From Aulostomus chinensis (taxonomy: Eukaryota; Chordata; Actinopteri; Syngnathiformes; Aulostomidae): DNA of 64,000 bases. Positions 1 through 13,399 of this stretch are shown piece by piece. The notes beneath the pieces were generated by a model, which was not told the DNA's origin, searched no databases, and was given only the letters and a program-made list of their open reading frames with translations. Position numbers and translations under genes: made by a program. The DNA is taken from NCBI GenBank assembly GCA_037954235.1, contig JBBMOA010000020.1, forward strand, positions 20,120,677 through 20,184,676. The letters are read 5' to 3'. The number at the start of each line of letters is the position of its first letter. The stretch's first letter is position 1.

Positions 1-2037
1 TTGGGCAGCTAAGGCTCGTGTGACAATAGTGAGAAGCGCCCATGTAAACAATACAAATTACCAAAGGTAAAGAGTTTTGGGTGATGATACTGAATAGCAA
101 AGAACCCCACCCCCAGGTTCCTTCATGGAAAAGAAAGATGTCTGCTTTTTGACTGACAGATCATCTGTGTCGTTGATGGGATTGGTTGAAGTTGGCCTAT
201 GATAGACAGACGGCTCATCTAAATCTATTCTTTGGGTGACGTCTCGGCCGGTTCTATGAAACGAAGCATCTCACATGTCAGGCTAAGTCAGTCCCGCTGC
301 TCTCCAACTACTTTGCCCCTGGTGGAGACCATCAGGTGCCTCAACATGTAGTCTCAGCCCTGGGGTTACGAGGGTAACTGTAATCTGCGAATATCTCAAC
401 TGATTTGAAAGAGATTCATCTTTTCTGTTTGTTTTGTATAAACAAAGGAAAATATAAGGCACACACACACAGAAACACACACAGACTGAGAGTGAGGGGA
501 GGGAGGAGGGTCTGACACAGCAATCCTTAGCACCCACTTCACCTATAAATAGCACCAGGTTTTCAATCCTCTTCAGATGCATGCATGCATTTTTTTGACA
601 CATCTCTGCAGTTTTTATGCGCGTGAAAACGAAAAGAAAAGCAATCAAACAACTGAGAGTGTTGCTTGACACCATCTGATTGCTATAACCACCTAATAAT
701 GACAGTTATGGAGAAAAAAATACGCTGTGTCATGTCAGGATATTGCCAGAGTCACACAATCATCACTGAACCCCCGATGTTACAACAAACCCCCACTTTC
801 CCTGCAATCAATGCAGGGTTTGTTCATGCAGTCCGACCCACCTGACAGCAGAAACGAGCCCCGGGATTGTAAACAAACTGCGGTCACATCTCCAATCGGG
901 CAGCATAGAATTACCACATTTGAGCTGTTCAAACGCTTAAAGAGGCTACACGCATCCTCTGATATTCTGAGACCGAAATGAATGGTGGCAATTAAAGTCG
1001 CTAAAAATAAAACTGCTTTTACCTTTCAGGGTTCATGACGCTTTGCCTGGAGGATGCAGAGCTGCTCTCGCAGTGTGCGCAAAGACGCGATGTGTAGAAA
1101 TTGAGGATCTTGGGATGTTGGAAGCAGCAGATGGAGAGAAGAGGAGAGGCTTGTTGTTGTTGCAGCTCGGCGTTACGGACTGGAAGTCGTCTATGTCCGC
1201 CCGCTCCTCAAGTGCAGCTCCGAATGCTTCAAAACAGAAGGACTGATGCAAATTAATGAATTAAATATAACCCAGTTCCTTTCCTCTCCATGTATTCATC
1301 GCTAGATTTTGCTTTATTAGAATTGAATTTATTTCTACTGCCTACTTCCACTGTGTTTTCCATATCAGACACCTTGCACACCAATGTAATCTCAGGTTCA
1401 TGCCGTGACAGATCATTTGCACCCTAATCTTGTAATTTTCCTACTTGATTGACAACACGAAGAAATGTATGAGATCCAAAACCAGACACATTTTCTGAGT
1501 GAAATCTGAATCTATTTATTTATTTACTTTTTTTTACTTTTATAAGTTTTAATTTGATCTCAAATTGTTGAGCTCAAACTTGATCTCAGACACTTTGTGG
1601 GAATATTCTTGCCAGGGTATAGAAGTCTCACTCATGTCGTATAATTAACATTTTTTTGTTGCGTAAAAACACAGAGTGATGATCAATGATGATTTTTCAA
1701 TGTCACGGCACACACGCAGCAGATTATATGAAAAAATGCAGACTCATACACAACGTACTAAATATCAAGCAGATTAGTGACAGTAAGCCAAGTCGCCGAC
1801 ACGTATACATAAAAAAACGCATCTAAAATGTATTTGTTCAATACATTTCAGCAATTTCTGATACATTTTAATCAGGCGGCCCCCTGCTTTTACGTCATCA
1901 CGTTTCTGAAGGCCCATCCTTGCCGAGCCGGAAGTCAACAACAGATTTTTTTTCCTCTCTTGGTTACGATGCGAATTGATTGTCAACACTAAATCCCCTT
2001 TCAGTACATTCGCCCACACGGCGAGTGAATCTTTAAA
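1..2037. other. Spacer upstream of ACTR10, no gene seen
   Basis: I see no supported coding exon here. Open frames are short, lack convincing splice sites and resemble no family I know. The stretch has a short CA-rich run near 461-484, an alternating GCATGCATGCAT patch near 578-590 and AT-rich sequence around 1500-1760. The last ~150 bases are the likely ACTR10 promoter and 5' UTR. Confidence 0.6.
1928..1935 (+). promoter_or_regulatory. ETS-type site in the ACTR10 promoter
   Basis: The octamer CCGGAAGT lies about 100 bases upstream of the ACTR10 start codon. It matches the ETS-family core common in TATA-less housekeeping promoters. Position and motif are seen directly; use by ETS factors is inference. 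Confidence 0.4.
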
Positions 2038-5000
2038 ATGCCATTATTTGATGGTTTGGGGAGTGGAGCGGAGAAGACTGCGATTGTTATTGATTTAGGA
2101 GCCGCCTACACGAAGTGAGTATGAACCGCTAGCGTCACTTGTCAAACGGAGCCATTCAGTTAGCGGAAAATGCTAGCGTGATTATCTGTTCTTCAACGCC
2201 CGTGGTACTTGATGGTTTCCTGGGGTCAAATACAGGATTTAGCCCAATTAACACTCGGTGCATGAATGTAGGAAGCCGTTGTGAATGCTATGAGGTAGCT
2301 GATGGTAGCAAAGTCAGCGCTTGCGCTAGCTGATGCTACATTGGAGCTAGCGTTAAAAACCAAACTGAATCCCTAATAGATCCTTGTCACTTACCGTCAC
2401 ATGCAAGACAGACAGCTGCACGTCCAGGTAAACGTTTTGTATTTCATCCATCCGCGCACATGAGTAACTTTGCCTTCAACATTAGCGCTATGTTGTGTTA
2501 TTGCTGCTGTGTGAGTGACCCCGATTATGTCTCCAATGCCTCGTTACCTCAGATATCCTCATGAAACTAAAGGGTGTCCATACATTGTAACAGTTTTTGT
2601 CTGGTAGAGTTTGTTACTACAGTCGTAAGTGATTAGTGGGAGTGGGATCATTATGAATTGTGTCATTATTAGGTATAGAAATATGGAAAAGAAGCCTGCC
2701 TGAGGCAAATCACATGAGGATCAAGAGTACAGATTTTTCTTCTTTTAGCATGACTTGATAAATAAAGATTCCTTTGTCTAGAGTTGCAGTCCTCTCCTAC
2801 CAATGCTTTATCATTCAATTGTATAAAAAGAGCTCCTCCTTGTCATTGTACCACCCTGGGATGCGCCATGTTGCCTTTTGTTTGCTGTGTTATATTATTG
2901 ATTAATCAGAAATAGGTCCATGCATGGTGGTGCAGGGGTCAGCACTGTCCCCTCACAACAAGAAAGTTCAGGGTTTGACCCCCGGCTGGAGCACAGGGTC
3001 TTTCTGTGTGGAGCGTTCCTGCGTGGGTTCTCTCTGGTACTCCAGCTTCCTCCCACAGTCCAAAGACCTCAAGAGGGGACCAGGTTAATCCAGACTCTAA
3101 ATTGACCGTAGGCGTGGCTGTGAGTGTGAATGGTTGTCTGTCTATATGTGTTTGCCCTGTGATGGACTGGTGACCCGTCCGGGGTGAACCCCGCCTCTCG
3201 TCCGAAGGCTGCTGGGATAGGCTGGGATAACCCCCCCGCAACCCTTAACAAGATAAGAGGTAGAAAATGGATGGATGGATTGTAGTCCATGCACAGTGTA
3301 TCACTAACAGTGTCTTTTTGTTTTTATTTTTTGCAGATGTGGCTTTGCAGGGGAAACGGGGCCCAGGTTCATAATACCGAGCGAGATCCGGAAGCCGGGA
3401 CAGCAACAAGTAAGATGTTTCTTTACTGTTCTATGGTGCATGTCATGTTTTAAATGGCAAGTGTTTGTTTAAACCTACTGTTTATCGCTCCTCCTTCAGG
3501 CCGTCAAAGTGGTTCAGTACAACATCAACACAGAAGAGCTGTATGTCATCCTAAAAGAGTTTATCCACATACTGTACTTCAGGTGAGACGCTGCTCCTCC
3601 TGGCTGTTACTAGGAGTTTTAAGAAGAGTTACTGAGGTAGTCTGGTGTGTGCTTTGCAGCGTGACATCACATGAACGTGGAATGCAGCCACTGTTTAACT
3701 AATTAATAAATTACTGAACTCATAAACTGCTGTTGGTAAAACTGAGCAAGTCAGAATTATCCAACAGAAGTTTGTCCCGATGTTTTGCTCCGTCAGGCAC
3801 CTGCTGGTGAACCCTCGAGACAGAAGAGTGGTCATTATCGAGTCCATCCTCTGCCCGTCTCACTTCAGAGAGACACTCACCAAGGTTTTCTTCAAACAGT
3901 TTGAGGTACCAGAAAGTGGGCGGCAACTTGTGAACATGCTAGTTTGGCAAGATTGTAGGAGTTTTAGTATCTTAGTAACGTGCAGATAGCAACAATAAAT
4001 GAGAGTTAGAAAGTCTAGTAAGATTCTGAAGTGGTTTTTTTTGTGTCTGTGTTTCTCAGGTGCCTTCTGTGCTGTTTGCACCAAGTCACCTCATGGCCAT
4101 CATGACTCTGGGCATCAACTCTGCCCTAGTAATGGATTGTGGTCACACAGAGACGCTGGTCCTTCCTGTATCTTTTTTTTTTTTTTTTTTTTTCTTCACC
4201 GTTTGTCATCTTTTGGAAAAGCGTTTGCTTTCTAATCCAAATTGTGAGGCTTCATATCGGTTTAATCTGTTAGTTCAACAGAGGAAGTTGTCTAGGACAT
4301 GATCAGTGCAGCTGAGCACAACAACGGGAAGCAAGGGAAATAAGCTAGATGTGTGTCTTAGATGTGTTTTCCAGATCATTCAGCGCTTTTTAGCCAGCGT
4401 ATTATTCAGTCATTCAGACAGATATTTTCTGTTGAGGTGTGATAGTGCAAGGGTAAAAGTTTATGGATAATTCAGCAGCTCCAATACATTCACATATTTA
4501 AAAATGTACACGTGTAAATGATGCTTGGATGTGGGCGGAAACCTTGGCTAGAGCTACAGTAGCTCCTCATGCTAAGCTAGGAAAAACATACTTTTTATGT
4601 CTGAAGCTAAAGGTTACCACACCCTCAAGCAGCAGAAGCTGCCTCACAGAAAAATAGGACTTTATATTGCTTAATTGTTAACTGCGCTTTAGGGATTTGA
4701 GGTTACCCCCCTTGACCCAGACACCAGGTTTATGAGTGCACTCCTATTTTGCCTGCATGGGAGGCTTTGCCGCTGGGTGGAAAAGCCATCCATAAGTAAG
4801 TAATATTCAGTAGATTCACAAAGGCTCTTACGATTCTTATTTCTTCTGTTTTGTAACAGAAAAATACTGTGACTACATTCTTTTGCTTGAAAACTTTAAA
4901 CTGAAACCTTCATTTAGGCGTTCCTATCCTCTAAGTGTGTGTGTGTGTGTGTGTGTGTGTGTTTATTTTAGAGAATTAGATGGACTCCTTGTGGAGCAGT

Positions 5001-8000
5001 GCACCGTGGACACAGACACCACCACCGGGCAGAGTGTACCAGCTGTCATCGGTAATCACTGTAAAATAAGCATCTTTGTGAATGAGTAAATACTGTTTGA
5101 CAAGGTAGGGCACCGGAGTATCGAGTGGTTCTGACCCGTTATGCTTCATGTACTGTTGGCCAGAAGAACTTGACACTGTTTGACATTTCGCTGAAACCCT
5201 TTCCCAATTTGTGAATTATACATACAGTCTATTTTAGATTTTTCTCTGAATTACAGAGTTGAGCTGTGAGCACATATACATCAATAATTAAGACAAACAG
5301 CAGGATGATGAATTTGACCGGACGGTGGAACTGCATTTCTGCAGGCAGCACAAAGGATCTGAGCTCGCTGTAGTCAACATTTTATACTGCACACTATTCA
5401 GGAAGAGGATTTAACTCCGAAAGTAAAACAAAACACTATCCAAAAAAAAATACTGTTAGCAGCAGTGTGGGAGTTTCCTGAGGGACAATGTCAACACGTA
5501 TTTTTCCTCTTCCCGGATTTCTTACAGAAAGCTATCATTCTTGTCATTCCCTGTCGAGTGACCTCATACTTGCGCAAAGGATGATTCAGTCTGATCACAT
5601 TCATGGAAAAGGCTGATCTTTGCATCAACATTCCAGACACACGAATATGTAATTAAAGATCTTGTCTTCTTTTTAGGGACCATTCCAGAGGAGACTGTAG
5701 AGGACATCAAGGGTGCGTTCTCTCACTTGGAAGCTATCACAAAACCACAAATCTAGACTAGGAGGCTGTCAAACCTCCCCCAAAAATGAAGTTCAAGTGT
5801 TCCTCAAAAATGTTTAGTTTTTTTTACTTATTTGAATATCTGCTTTTGCCCATGTCAGTCAACCCATGGATGACATCAGAGTCCACAAAAAAACAAAACA
5901 ATACATCTGGAGACGCAATGTGCTGTATATATATTACATAGAATATTTATGTAATAAAGACACAGCCTGCGTCCCTCCACAGTGCAAAGTAACCAGCTGA
6001 CTGGTAGAAACTTGTCATATACGACACCTGTTGCAGCGCTGCAGATCCTCTCTCTCTCTCTGCACCGGGTTCGCGAGTGAGAAGTGAATCAGATCAGACG
6101 CTACATTTATTGAAACTCTGTTCATGCTAACACAGCAGGAACACAACTTTATCTTGAGCCACAAATTCCGTCATGTACCTAAACGTCTTGGAGCATTTCC
6201 ACATTCAAGTTTTTCTGGTGGCACAGATTGCGCTCTCGGCTTCTGCTGCAAACAAGTTTCGTGAAACTCTGCGTCGCCTGACCTACATCCAGCCATCAAA
6301 CTGGCGTCAAGTGTCATGTGACTTCTGTCTGTCACGCGATCAATGTAGCAGCTCAGGCTCACGTGAGAACTCACAAGACCCACATCCATGTGACTTATCT
6401 CATAATATCAGACACCGACTGCTGCTGCTGTTTGTTTTGTTTTTGTTTTGTTTTTTAACACATCTGGATTGATTCATTTATTGTTTTATTGCCGTTCAAA
6501 GGTGAAGTCAAATTCAGATCATTTTTTTCGGCAGCCCTACGTGTTGATCGTTTAGAACACGTTGGTAATCGATGCGTTTTGTTCCCTGCAGTCAGAACCT
6601 GCTTCGTCAGTGACCTGCAGCGAGGCCTCAAGATCCAGGAAGCCAAATTTAACCTGGACGGTACAGCAGAGGTGAACGGCAACTTCTGTTCTTCTTTGTA
6701 CACCAGTTGTGTGTGACTGCAGATTTTCACTACAGCTCTTTCATCTCGATACGTTTTGTAGCGTCCAGCCCCTCCTCCAGATGTGGATTACCCCCTGGAT
6801 GGAGAGAAAATTCTGCATATCAAAGGATCCATCAGGTAGCTGATCGTGTGGCTCTGTTTTATCTGGTGTCACCTTCAGTAAGCAGACAGATCTGGAAATC
6901 TAGCTCCCCTTTTTTTTAACCTTAGTGTGTTTTACACCTTCAGATATGTGTGTGTTTGTGGGTTTTTTTTCTGTTGGGGCTGCTCACATCTTTTTCTGCC
7001 GTCTGTGATTTGCAGGGACTCTCTGATGGAGATTCTGTTTGAACAGGACAACGAAGAGAAGAGTGTGGCCTCTCTGATGCTCGATGCTCTGGTCAAGGTA
7101 GAGAAAGACTCCTTATTGTGTCTGTAAGAGTAAGTGATGAATCAACAGTGACAAGAGAAGCTCATTGTCACCTCCTATGGTCTCAGGTATATTGCTGTCA
7201 TTATCATTTCAAAGCCCTTAAAAATAATCTCCTGAGAGCGCTCTTGTATGGGCTGGCTCTTATCTATTATCCAGATTATCTTGCTGCAAAGCCTCAGCAT
7301 CATTTGCAGGAGGAAAGCAGATTCCTTGTTTTTTCTCTCCACGTCGCACGAGGAGGGAATAGAGTATACAGTTGGATTTATAATGCGGTTGTCGTGGTTA
7401 CACTCAGCCGTGGCCAATCCAGGGAACTGAGTGTGGGTTTTTTGTTTTGGTTTTTTTGTTCCGTGTGGAGTTCAAGTTGGCCCGGGACAGCCTAAATAAT
7501 CCAAGGTGTATCATTCCTGAAATGAAAGAGTACAGAGCTCAGGACAAATTGAAAAAAGCCATCAGCACAGATCTGTAAACACTGCAGCCATTTTGTTTTT
7601 GTCTCCATGAAAAAGCACAAAGTACAATCGGATGCTGTTCTGTTACAATTCTCACACTAGCGTTGGACATCGCTGCTAAACTAAGAAAGCACGTGCATGT
7701 TCTTCTTCAGTGCCCCATTGACACGCGTAAGGTTCTCTCTGAGAACCTGGTGGTCATTGGAGGAACGGCCATGTTGCCGGGCTTCCTGCACCGACTGCTG
7801 GCGGAGATACGCCTCCTGGTGGAGAAACCCAAGTACAGGGACGTCCTGGCCAGCAAGAACTTCCGCATACACGCTCCACCCGCCAAGCCAAACTGCACCG
7901 CCTGGCTCGGAGGTCAGAATTGATCAATATTTTTCTAGTATCTTCATTTAATTTCTTGTCAGCTTTTTTTTTTTTCTTTTTTCTAGATGAAAAGATTTTT

Positions 8001-8259
8001 GAAAAAAATATTGTGTACGGCCTCTCTTGATTTCTGCAGCATTCCCTCCTCTAATCAAACCCGGTTCTGCCCTCCAGGTGCCATCTTTGGTGCGCTGCAG
8101 GACATACTTGGCAGCAGGTCGGTGTCCCGGGACTACTACAACCAAACAGGCCGCATCCCAGACTGGTGCTGCTTGAGCTCCCCTCCTCCCGAATCTCTAT
8201 ACGAAGCAGGGAAGACCCCTCCTCCTCTCATGAAGCGAGCCTTCTCCACCGAGAAGTAG
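2038..8259 (+). CDS. actr10: Actin-related protein 10 (Arp11), dynactin pointed-end subunit
   Basis: ACTR10 belongs to the pointed-end complex of dynactin, which links dynein to membrane cargo. Coding exons: 2038-2114, 3337-3409, 3500-3582, 3797-3905, 4060-4167, 4728-4795, 4972-5051, 5677-5712, 6592-6671, 6762-6835, 7016-7097, 7711-7912 and 8078-8259 (TAG). They splice in frame to 417 residues, the human length as I recall it. The N terminus MPLFDGLGSGAEKTAIVIDL carries the actin-fold phosphate-loop region. Other matching blocks are VVQYNINTEELY, HLLVNPRDRRVVIIES, FEQDNEEKSVA, ENLVVIGGTAMLPGFLHRLL and the C-terminal PPLMKRAFSTEK. The start is the only ATG that gives the family N terminus. Exon 6 ([22 protein letters not shown]) departs locally from the human residues [17 protein letters not shown], but both splice sites and the frame are intact. 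Intron 1 holds a SINE. All introns are GT-AG. Confidence 0.97.
2916..3293 (+). mobile_element. tRNA-derived SINE-like element in ACTR10 intron 1
   Basis: A retroposon of about 360 bases (2925-3284) begins with a degraded pol III promoter-like head (GGTGGTGCAGGGGTCAGCAC, then an AGGGTTTGACCCC B-box-like stretch). Its body (TTCCTCCCACAGTCCAAAGA, then TCTAAATTGACCGTAGG) is familiar from many teleost genomes. It ends in ATGGATGGATGGA repeats. Identical 9-base direct repeats, GTCCATGCA, flank it at 2916-2924 and 3285-3293 and read as the target-site duplication. It is diverged and non-coding. Confidence 0.8.
4937..4962 (+). repeat. (GT)n microsatellite beside ACTR10 exon 7 acceptor
   Basis: A run of about 13 GT units ends roughly ten bases before the AG acceptor of ACTR10 exon 7. 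It occupies the place where the polypyrimidine tract should be. Confidence 0.9.
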
Positions 8260-8378
8260 ATCTTACTCCCGTTCATTCAAACAACGCCCTTCCATTCCTG
8301 ACAGAACACCGGCGATCTTTGACATTTCCACGCTATTAATCTGTTAACTACTTAAACTACTCTACATGAGGTCGCCCT

Positions 8379-8423
<45 letters not shown>

Positions 8424-8840
8424 TTTTTGTGGATTTTTCTTTTTTTCTTTTCAGGTGAGCCGTTGTCTCCCATTACTAGACGGAACAAATTTTCGGATGT
8501 GAGGTAAATGTTCCAGGAAATATGAACATCAGTGAATAAAGGCTCACAAACATAAAATCTCAAAAGGTTTGAGCAAAACACTAAACCTGGTCTTGCAAAT
8601 AGTTACACAGTTCGGTTTTTACAGGAATTAGTGACAGTTGTACCTGAAAACTTGATGGCTTTTGTCAGCAAAACCACAGAATGTTGGCCAACCGTGTGAT
8701 GGAATCGTGACTGTGTGACAAAATGGCCCAGTGTAACATTTTAGAAAAAGTCTGTCTTGTATTTATTGTTTGCACTCAAAAGAGTAAAGTGATCATTGAA
8801 GTCATTAAACCTCCTGCACACTCGCCTGGTGACGTCAGTT
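8260..8840 (+). other. ACTR10 3' UTR with candidate poly(A) signals
   Basis: This follows the ACTR10 stop codon. A (CT)n tract lies at about 8389-8420. A canonical AATAAA at 8535-8540 and an ATTAAA at 8804-8809 are candidate polyadenylation signals. Which is used cannot be told from sequence. Confidence 0.5.
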
Positions 8841-9998
8841 CTTCCATCAAATTAGTACCGTCTGCACTCCTGCCATGGGAGACGTTTTGAGACACAAAAT
8901 TCTCAATGGAATAATACGTTTTCTGCTTCTAAATGTGAATCAAATGGAAGTTTATGAATCACAAGGCCTTGCAGTCGTATGTTGCTGCCATTCCAGTCTG
9001 CTGGCCTGCTCACTACCAGGACCCTGGCCCAACGAAATGGAACAAGGCCTTGTGCCACAAGGATACAGTGAAAGGCGTAGAGAGGCAAAAATGTACCATC
9101 CCATACTCAATCAAACTCAAATTAACGGGTTAGAATCTAAAAAAAAAATCAACAAATATTTGATCAGTACTAAAGTTGATAATATTTAGGCAACAAAAAA
9201 AGTTTAAAAATATAAAAGAATGCAATATATTATAGCAGTTTTTGCAAGGTGGACATTTTTCGTGCCGTAGGCATCCATCAGGTGCTGAAGTCTGCAGCAT
9301 GCGCAGGGTTAATTCTGCATGCTGACGTCAAACCAAAGTTTTTGGTTCCACAGTGACAGAGACCTTATGTTGTGTGTCTCTGCTCCGCGTGTAATGCACG
9401 CAAACACACACACTGACCCGTCAAGCACAGAGAGAAGCGCTGCTGTGCAACTCAAGACACTCTGCTGATACGACAACCAAGTGAACTGAACCTGGAACCC
9501 ATGGTTTACTGAACCACCGACCCCCCCCCCCCCACAGACGGGGTCCACGATCCTTTCCTAAAGTTCTGATTAATCCCAGACATCCTCCTTACAATGTGCA
9601 CTTTTAGGACGTACAAGTCTTCAGGGGCTTAAAACGCCCAAGGGACCAAAGCAGTGAGAGCAGAATCGGGGTGGGATTGTGTAGGTCACATTTGCAGCGT
9701 GCGTCAGACAAACGTGTCGAGAGCAATACTGAAATGGTAGTTATGGAGAGGAAGAACAGGACTTATTCAGCAGTGGTTGAAACCACTGACTAAACAATGT
9801 CTGTACGTGAAACTTCACTCGATCAGATCATATCAAGCATTTCTAAAGACGCGATAAACCATATTTCTCCTCAAAAACTGATTCTGATTACACTTGAGAG
9901 ATACTTGTTCACTCATGCAGCTTCTCCTCGGGAACTCACCCTGTGGTTCTTCAGTTTGTGAGCGTTCCTGAAGAGATGTGTCAAATCTACATGAAAAC

Positions 9999-10000
<2 letters not shown>

Positions 10001-10039
<39 letters not shown>
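10001..10039 (+). repeat. (GT)n microsatellite
   Basis: About 19 uninterrupted TG units lie in the ACTR10-PGF spacer. The tract is likely length-polymorphic. Confidence 0.95.
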
Positions 10040-10040
<1 letters not shown>

Positions 10041-11801
10041 GGACATAGCTTTGCATTGTCTTTTAGCTATAATTTCAGCCATCTTGCTTTCTAACCTTCA
10101 ACCATTCCAGTAAAAACTCCAAACTGAATCAGCTCTCACGTTATCCTGGCACGCTGTATGTTTTCACAGAACGGTTCCAGATACGTGTGTAAACGTTTGC
10201 AGCCATAGAAGACCAGACCATGACTTCTTCTCAAACTGCTCCCTAAACTTCCGATCATTCTCTTCTTTCTTTTTTTTCTTTGAATGTTTCAGCAACTCTT
10301 GAGATTTACAGAACAAAGCAAGTTATTTCTGCTGAATTTATTCCAGAAAACACCAACTGTTGGTGTGTTTCCAAGTGTTTGGTTGCATCTGTTTGACCTC
10401 TTGATCCCGTCTGGCTACTGTTAGCTTGGGAATCAGTAGCTTTACCCACAATGCACCTGCAGCTGAAGAGGGGTAGAGATTGTGAGAAACAGTTGCACTG
10501 ATAGGAGGTAGTTCATCCTTTCTGCCTTCACCAGTAACCCTAAATGTCAACGGTCAAACTATGAAAACAGTTATGGTAAAATCTCTGCGGCCATCACCGT
10601 TCATCTGCGTCCATCTCCTCCTGATCCCGTTCTTGGCCGCACAGAGATGTAGAGTCCCACCTCGCATCCAGACGAGGGAAATCCCATCCTCCCTGGTTGG
10701 GGACTGGGACTGGAGCATCCGTGTGGTTCCCAGAGACAGGAAGCAGCAGCTGTCCGTCCGTCCGTCTGACCTCTCGGTGTCAGACTGGGAGTCTGAGAGG
10801 AGAAGGGGACTCCCCGGAAAATGTTGGTTGGAACTCACTCACTCACTTCATTACAATCTAAAACGGCAATAAATTAGGATTGCGAGACCTCCCGGCGTAC
10901 ATATAAGGACTACAGCCAATTACAGCTTTGTTATGAAAAGATTTGCACTTTGCATCTCTACATTTCAGCGAATTAAACCGCCAACTGTGGGTGACAGGAA
11001 GTGGCAGCGGCGTACACTTCACCCTCTGGAGAATTTTTAAAAAATTTTTTACTGTGACACCTAATAGAATTATAGGTTTTTAATTTAAAGAAAAAAAATT
11101 GAGAGACGATAGTACTAACAACTGATGCGTGACTGCAAATGCAGTTCTTCTTCAATAGAAAACAAAGCTTTGGATTCCCCTGGAAACATTTTAATGTCAC
11201 AGTGTTGGTTAAATCATAACTTTGATAAAAAAAACAACAACATTTTGATTGCAATGTTGATCATTCTGCTGTCAAATTGATTGGCTGCAAACATAATTCG
11301 TTCAATGTACAATAAAGAAACAGAGGTGACTTCATAAAGGTGCCCCCTAGAAGAGAGCGAGTGAAGCTGGTGTTGGGGCGCAGGCGAATCGATGGATCAT
11401 CTTCGTTCGTCTATTCTGTAATCAATAAAGCACCTTTGAAAACAGCAGTCACTACAGCCAGTAAATACAGTGCATAGGTGAGTTCGCTCGTTAGCATATT
11501 TCCCGCCTCGTCGATCCGTATGTAGAAGCGTCTCTTGTGCCTCCGGGCGGTTCAGAATTCTGCATGTGGCCCCTCGGACGTGAAACCTTTTTTTCCCCTT
11601 CGTGTTGATTTTCATTTTTGACTGTACAGAGTGCGAGCTGGCCCGTTGTAACAGAATTATACAACAAACAAACAAACAAACAAACAAGAGAATAACATGT
11701 AGAAGTCTGAGTGAAGAAGCAAACTGGTATGTGAACACGATCAGTAATCCACATTAAATGTAGATTAAAACTACAAGTATTTATTAACGTACTGGACGTG
11801 C

Positions 11802-11962
11802 GGGCGGCATGGCTCAGGGGTAGAGTGGCCGTCCAGCAACCGAAGGGTCGCTGGTTCGATCCTCGACCCCGGTGACCATGTCAAAGTGTCCTTGAGCAAG
11901 ATACCGGACCCCCAATTGCTCCTGATGAGTAGGTTGACGCCTTGCATGGCAGCCTCCACCAT

Positions 11963-12011
<49 letters not shown>

Positions 12012-12078
12012 ACGACACTGTAAAGCGCTTTAGGTGCCGCTAAGGTAGAAAAGTGCTGTATGAAATTGAGTCCATTTA
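11802..12078 (+). mobile_element. tRNA-derived SINE with internal (GT)n
   Basis: The head GGGCGGCATGGCTCAGGGGT matches a tRNA-like A box, and GGTTCGATCCTC matches a B box. The body includes TGTCCTTGAGCAAGATACC and GCCTTGCATGGCAGCCTCCA. It ends with GTAAAGCGCTTTAGGTGCCG and a GAGTCCATTTAC tail. This architecture is common in teleosts. A long GT tract (about 11965-12009) has grown inside the element. I saw no clear target-site duplication. Confidence 0.75.
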
Positions 12079-13399
12079 CGCGTGCTGGGAATAAATGACG
12101 TGGTATCGGCATGAAGCAGGTCGCCTCTGAGGTGTCTGACTGATTTTTGCGGCGACAGTTTTAATGATCTCGGGTTCGCTGTGCTGTCAGAATCTCAGCA
12201 GGCAACCTTCAGGGGTCCCAGTGTCAAAAAACGCACAAGAGCCAAAAGGCTAAATTGAGGGACCGGATCCAGCTGATGTGTGTTGGCCTCCAGTCCAGGG
12301 ATACAGGAAGCTCCCCGCAATCCCAGCTTATATTTCAATATCACACTGTGGTTTGTTTTTGCCTGTCTGCCAGAAAATGCCCCCCCTCCCCCCACCGCCA
12401 CCGCCATTTCCCAAAAGTTTGTACAATTAAAATGTCACTTCCATGAAAGGTACTCCAGTCTAGGACAGCAGCCCCGTAACTACGCCCTCAAAAGTATTTA
12501 CTGTTTGGAGGAGGAGGGGAAAGACAAAAACAAAGAGTGTGTTCACGCCCTGCAGACAGTTTTCAGAAGCACTTTTGTTGTTATTGGATGTGATTTTTTT
12601 TCAGCAATGAGAGGTAGCACAACATTCTTCAACCATCCCAGCGCCTCTCAACCCTCAGCCAAAACAAGAAAATAATCACAGCACACAAAATGCACACAAG
12701 AGATGTTTAAAATTGTGTAACAAAAGAATTTTCCAACATGGCTGCCACGGAACGTGAAAACAATAGGTACGGAGCCCCGGTGAGGACATGGACAGGGGAG
12801 AAAAGTGATGGTTGAGGGAAGAGGGGGAAAAAAGAAGTATTTTTGTGAAAACCCACAAAAGTTTTGCAAGAATCTCCAAAAATGACATGTGGTGTGAAGA
12901 GTGTGAAAGTAAATGATGGTTGAATAAAAAAAAAATGTAAAAAAATTCAGTGGGATTATTTTTTTTTCAACCATGTCCCCCCCCCCCCCCCCCTGAGGGT
13001 TCTGCATTTAGTAAAGTATCTCGGTTCATTTTATTTTTTTAAACTGCTCAAAGTTTCACAGGATTAAGGGAAACTTCTTGAGTTACAGTGACGGTTGTGG
13101 TGGTTACGGGGACAAAAACACAGCACACGCTTCTGCAGATAGACGCTGCATACTGATGGGCTGTGACGAGCCAAAGCTACGGTTGAGGGCTGCTTAAGTT
13201 CAGGCATGGAAAAACGTTCGTCAAGGCTTCGCTAAACTCGGTAAAACTCCGTTTTTTCAGTTAAATGTCACATTTGAACCGAGCCGTAGGACAGTAACTT
13301 CTCCGAGAACTGTTTCCATAAATACCGTATTTATTTATTGTTGTGATTTTTCTTTTTTTTCTTTTTTTTTTAACTTGCGCGTGAAATAGAATAATCGCG

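Noticed and set aside
7118..7495. 125-codon frame overlapping ACTR10 intron 11
   Set aside because: The true exons on either side splice in phase around it, and the frame has no conserved sequence.
10561..10872. 103-codon plus-strand frame starting with a signal-peptide-like segment
   Set aside because: No splice partners and no family similarity; an equally long frame overlaps on the other strand. It is consistent with chance.
11802..11870. Possible tRNA gene (A-box and B-box-like sequence)
   Set aside because: It continues into a SINE body and tail and recurs elsewhere in the window, so it is a retroposon head rather than a functional tRNA.
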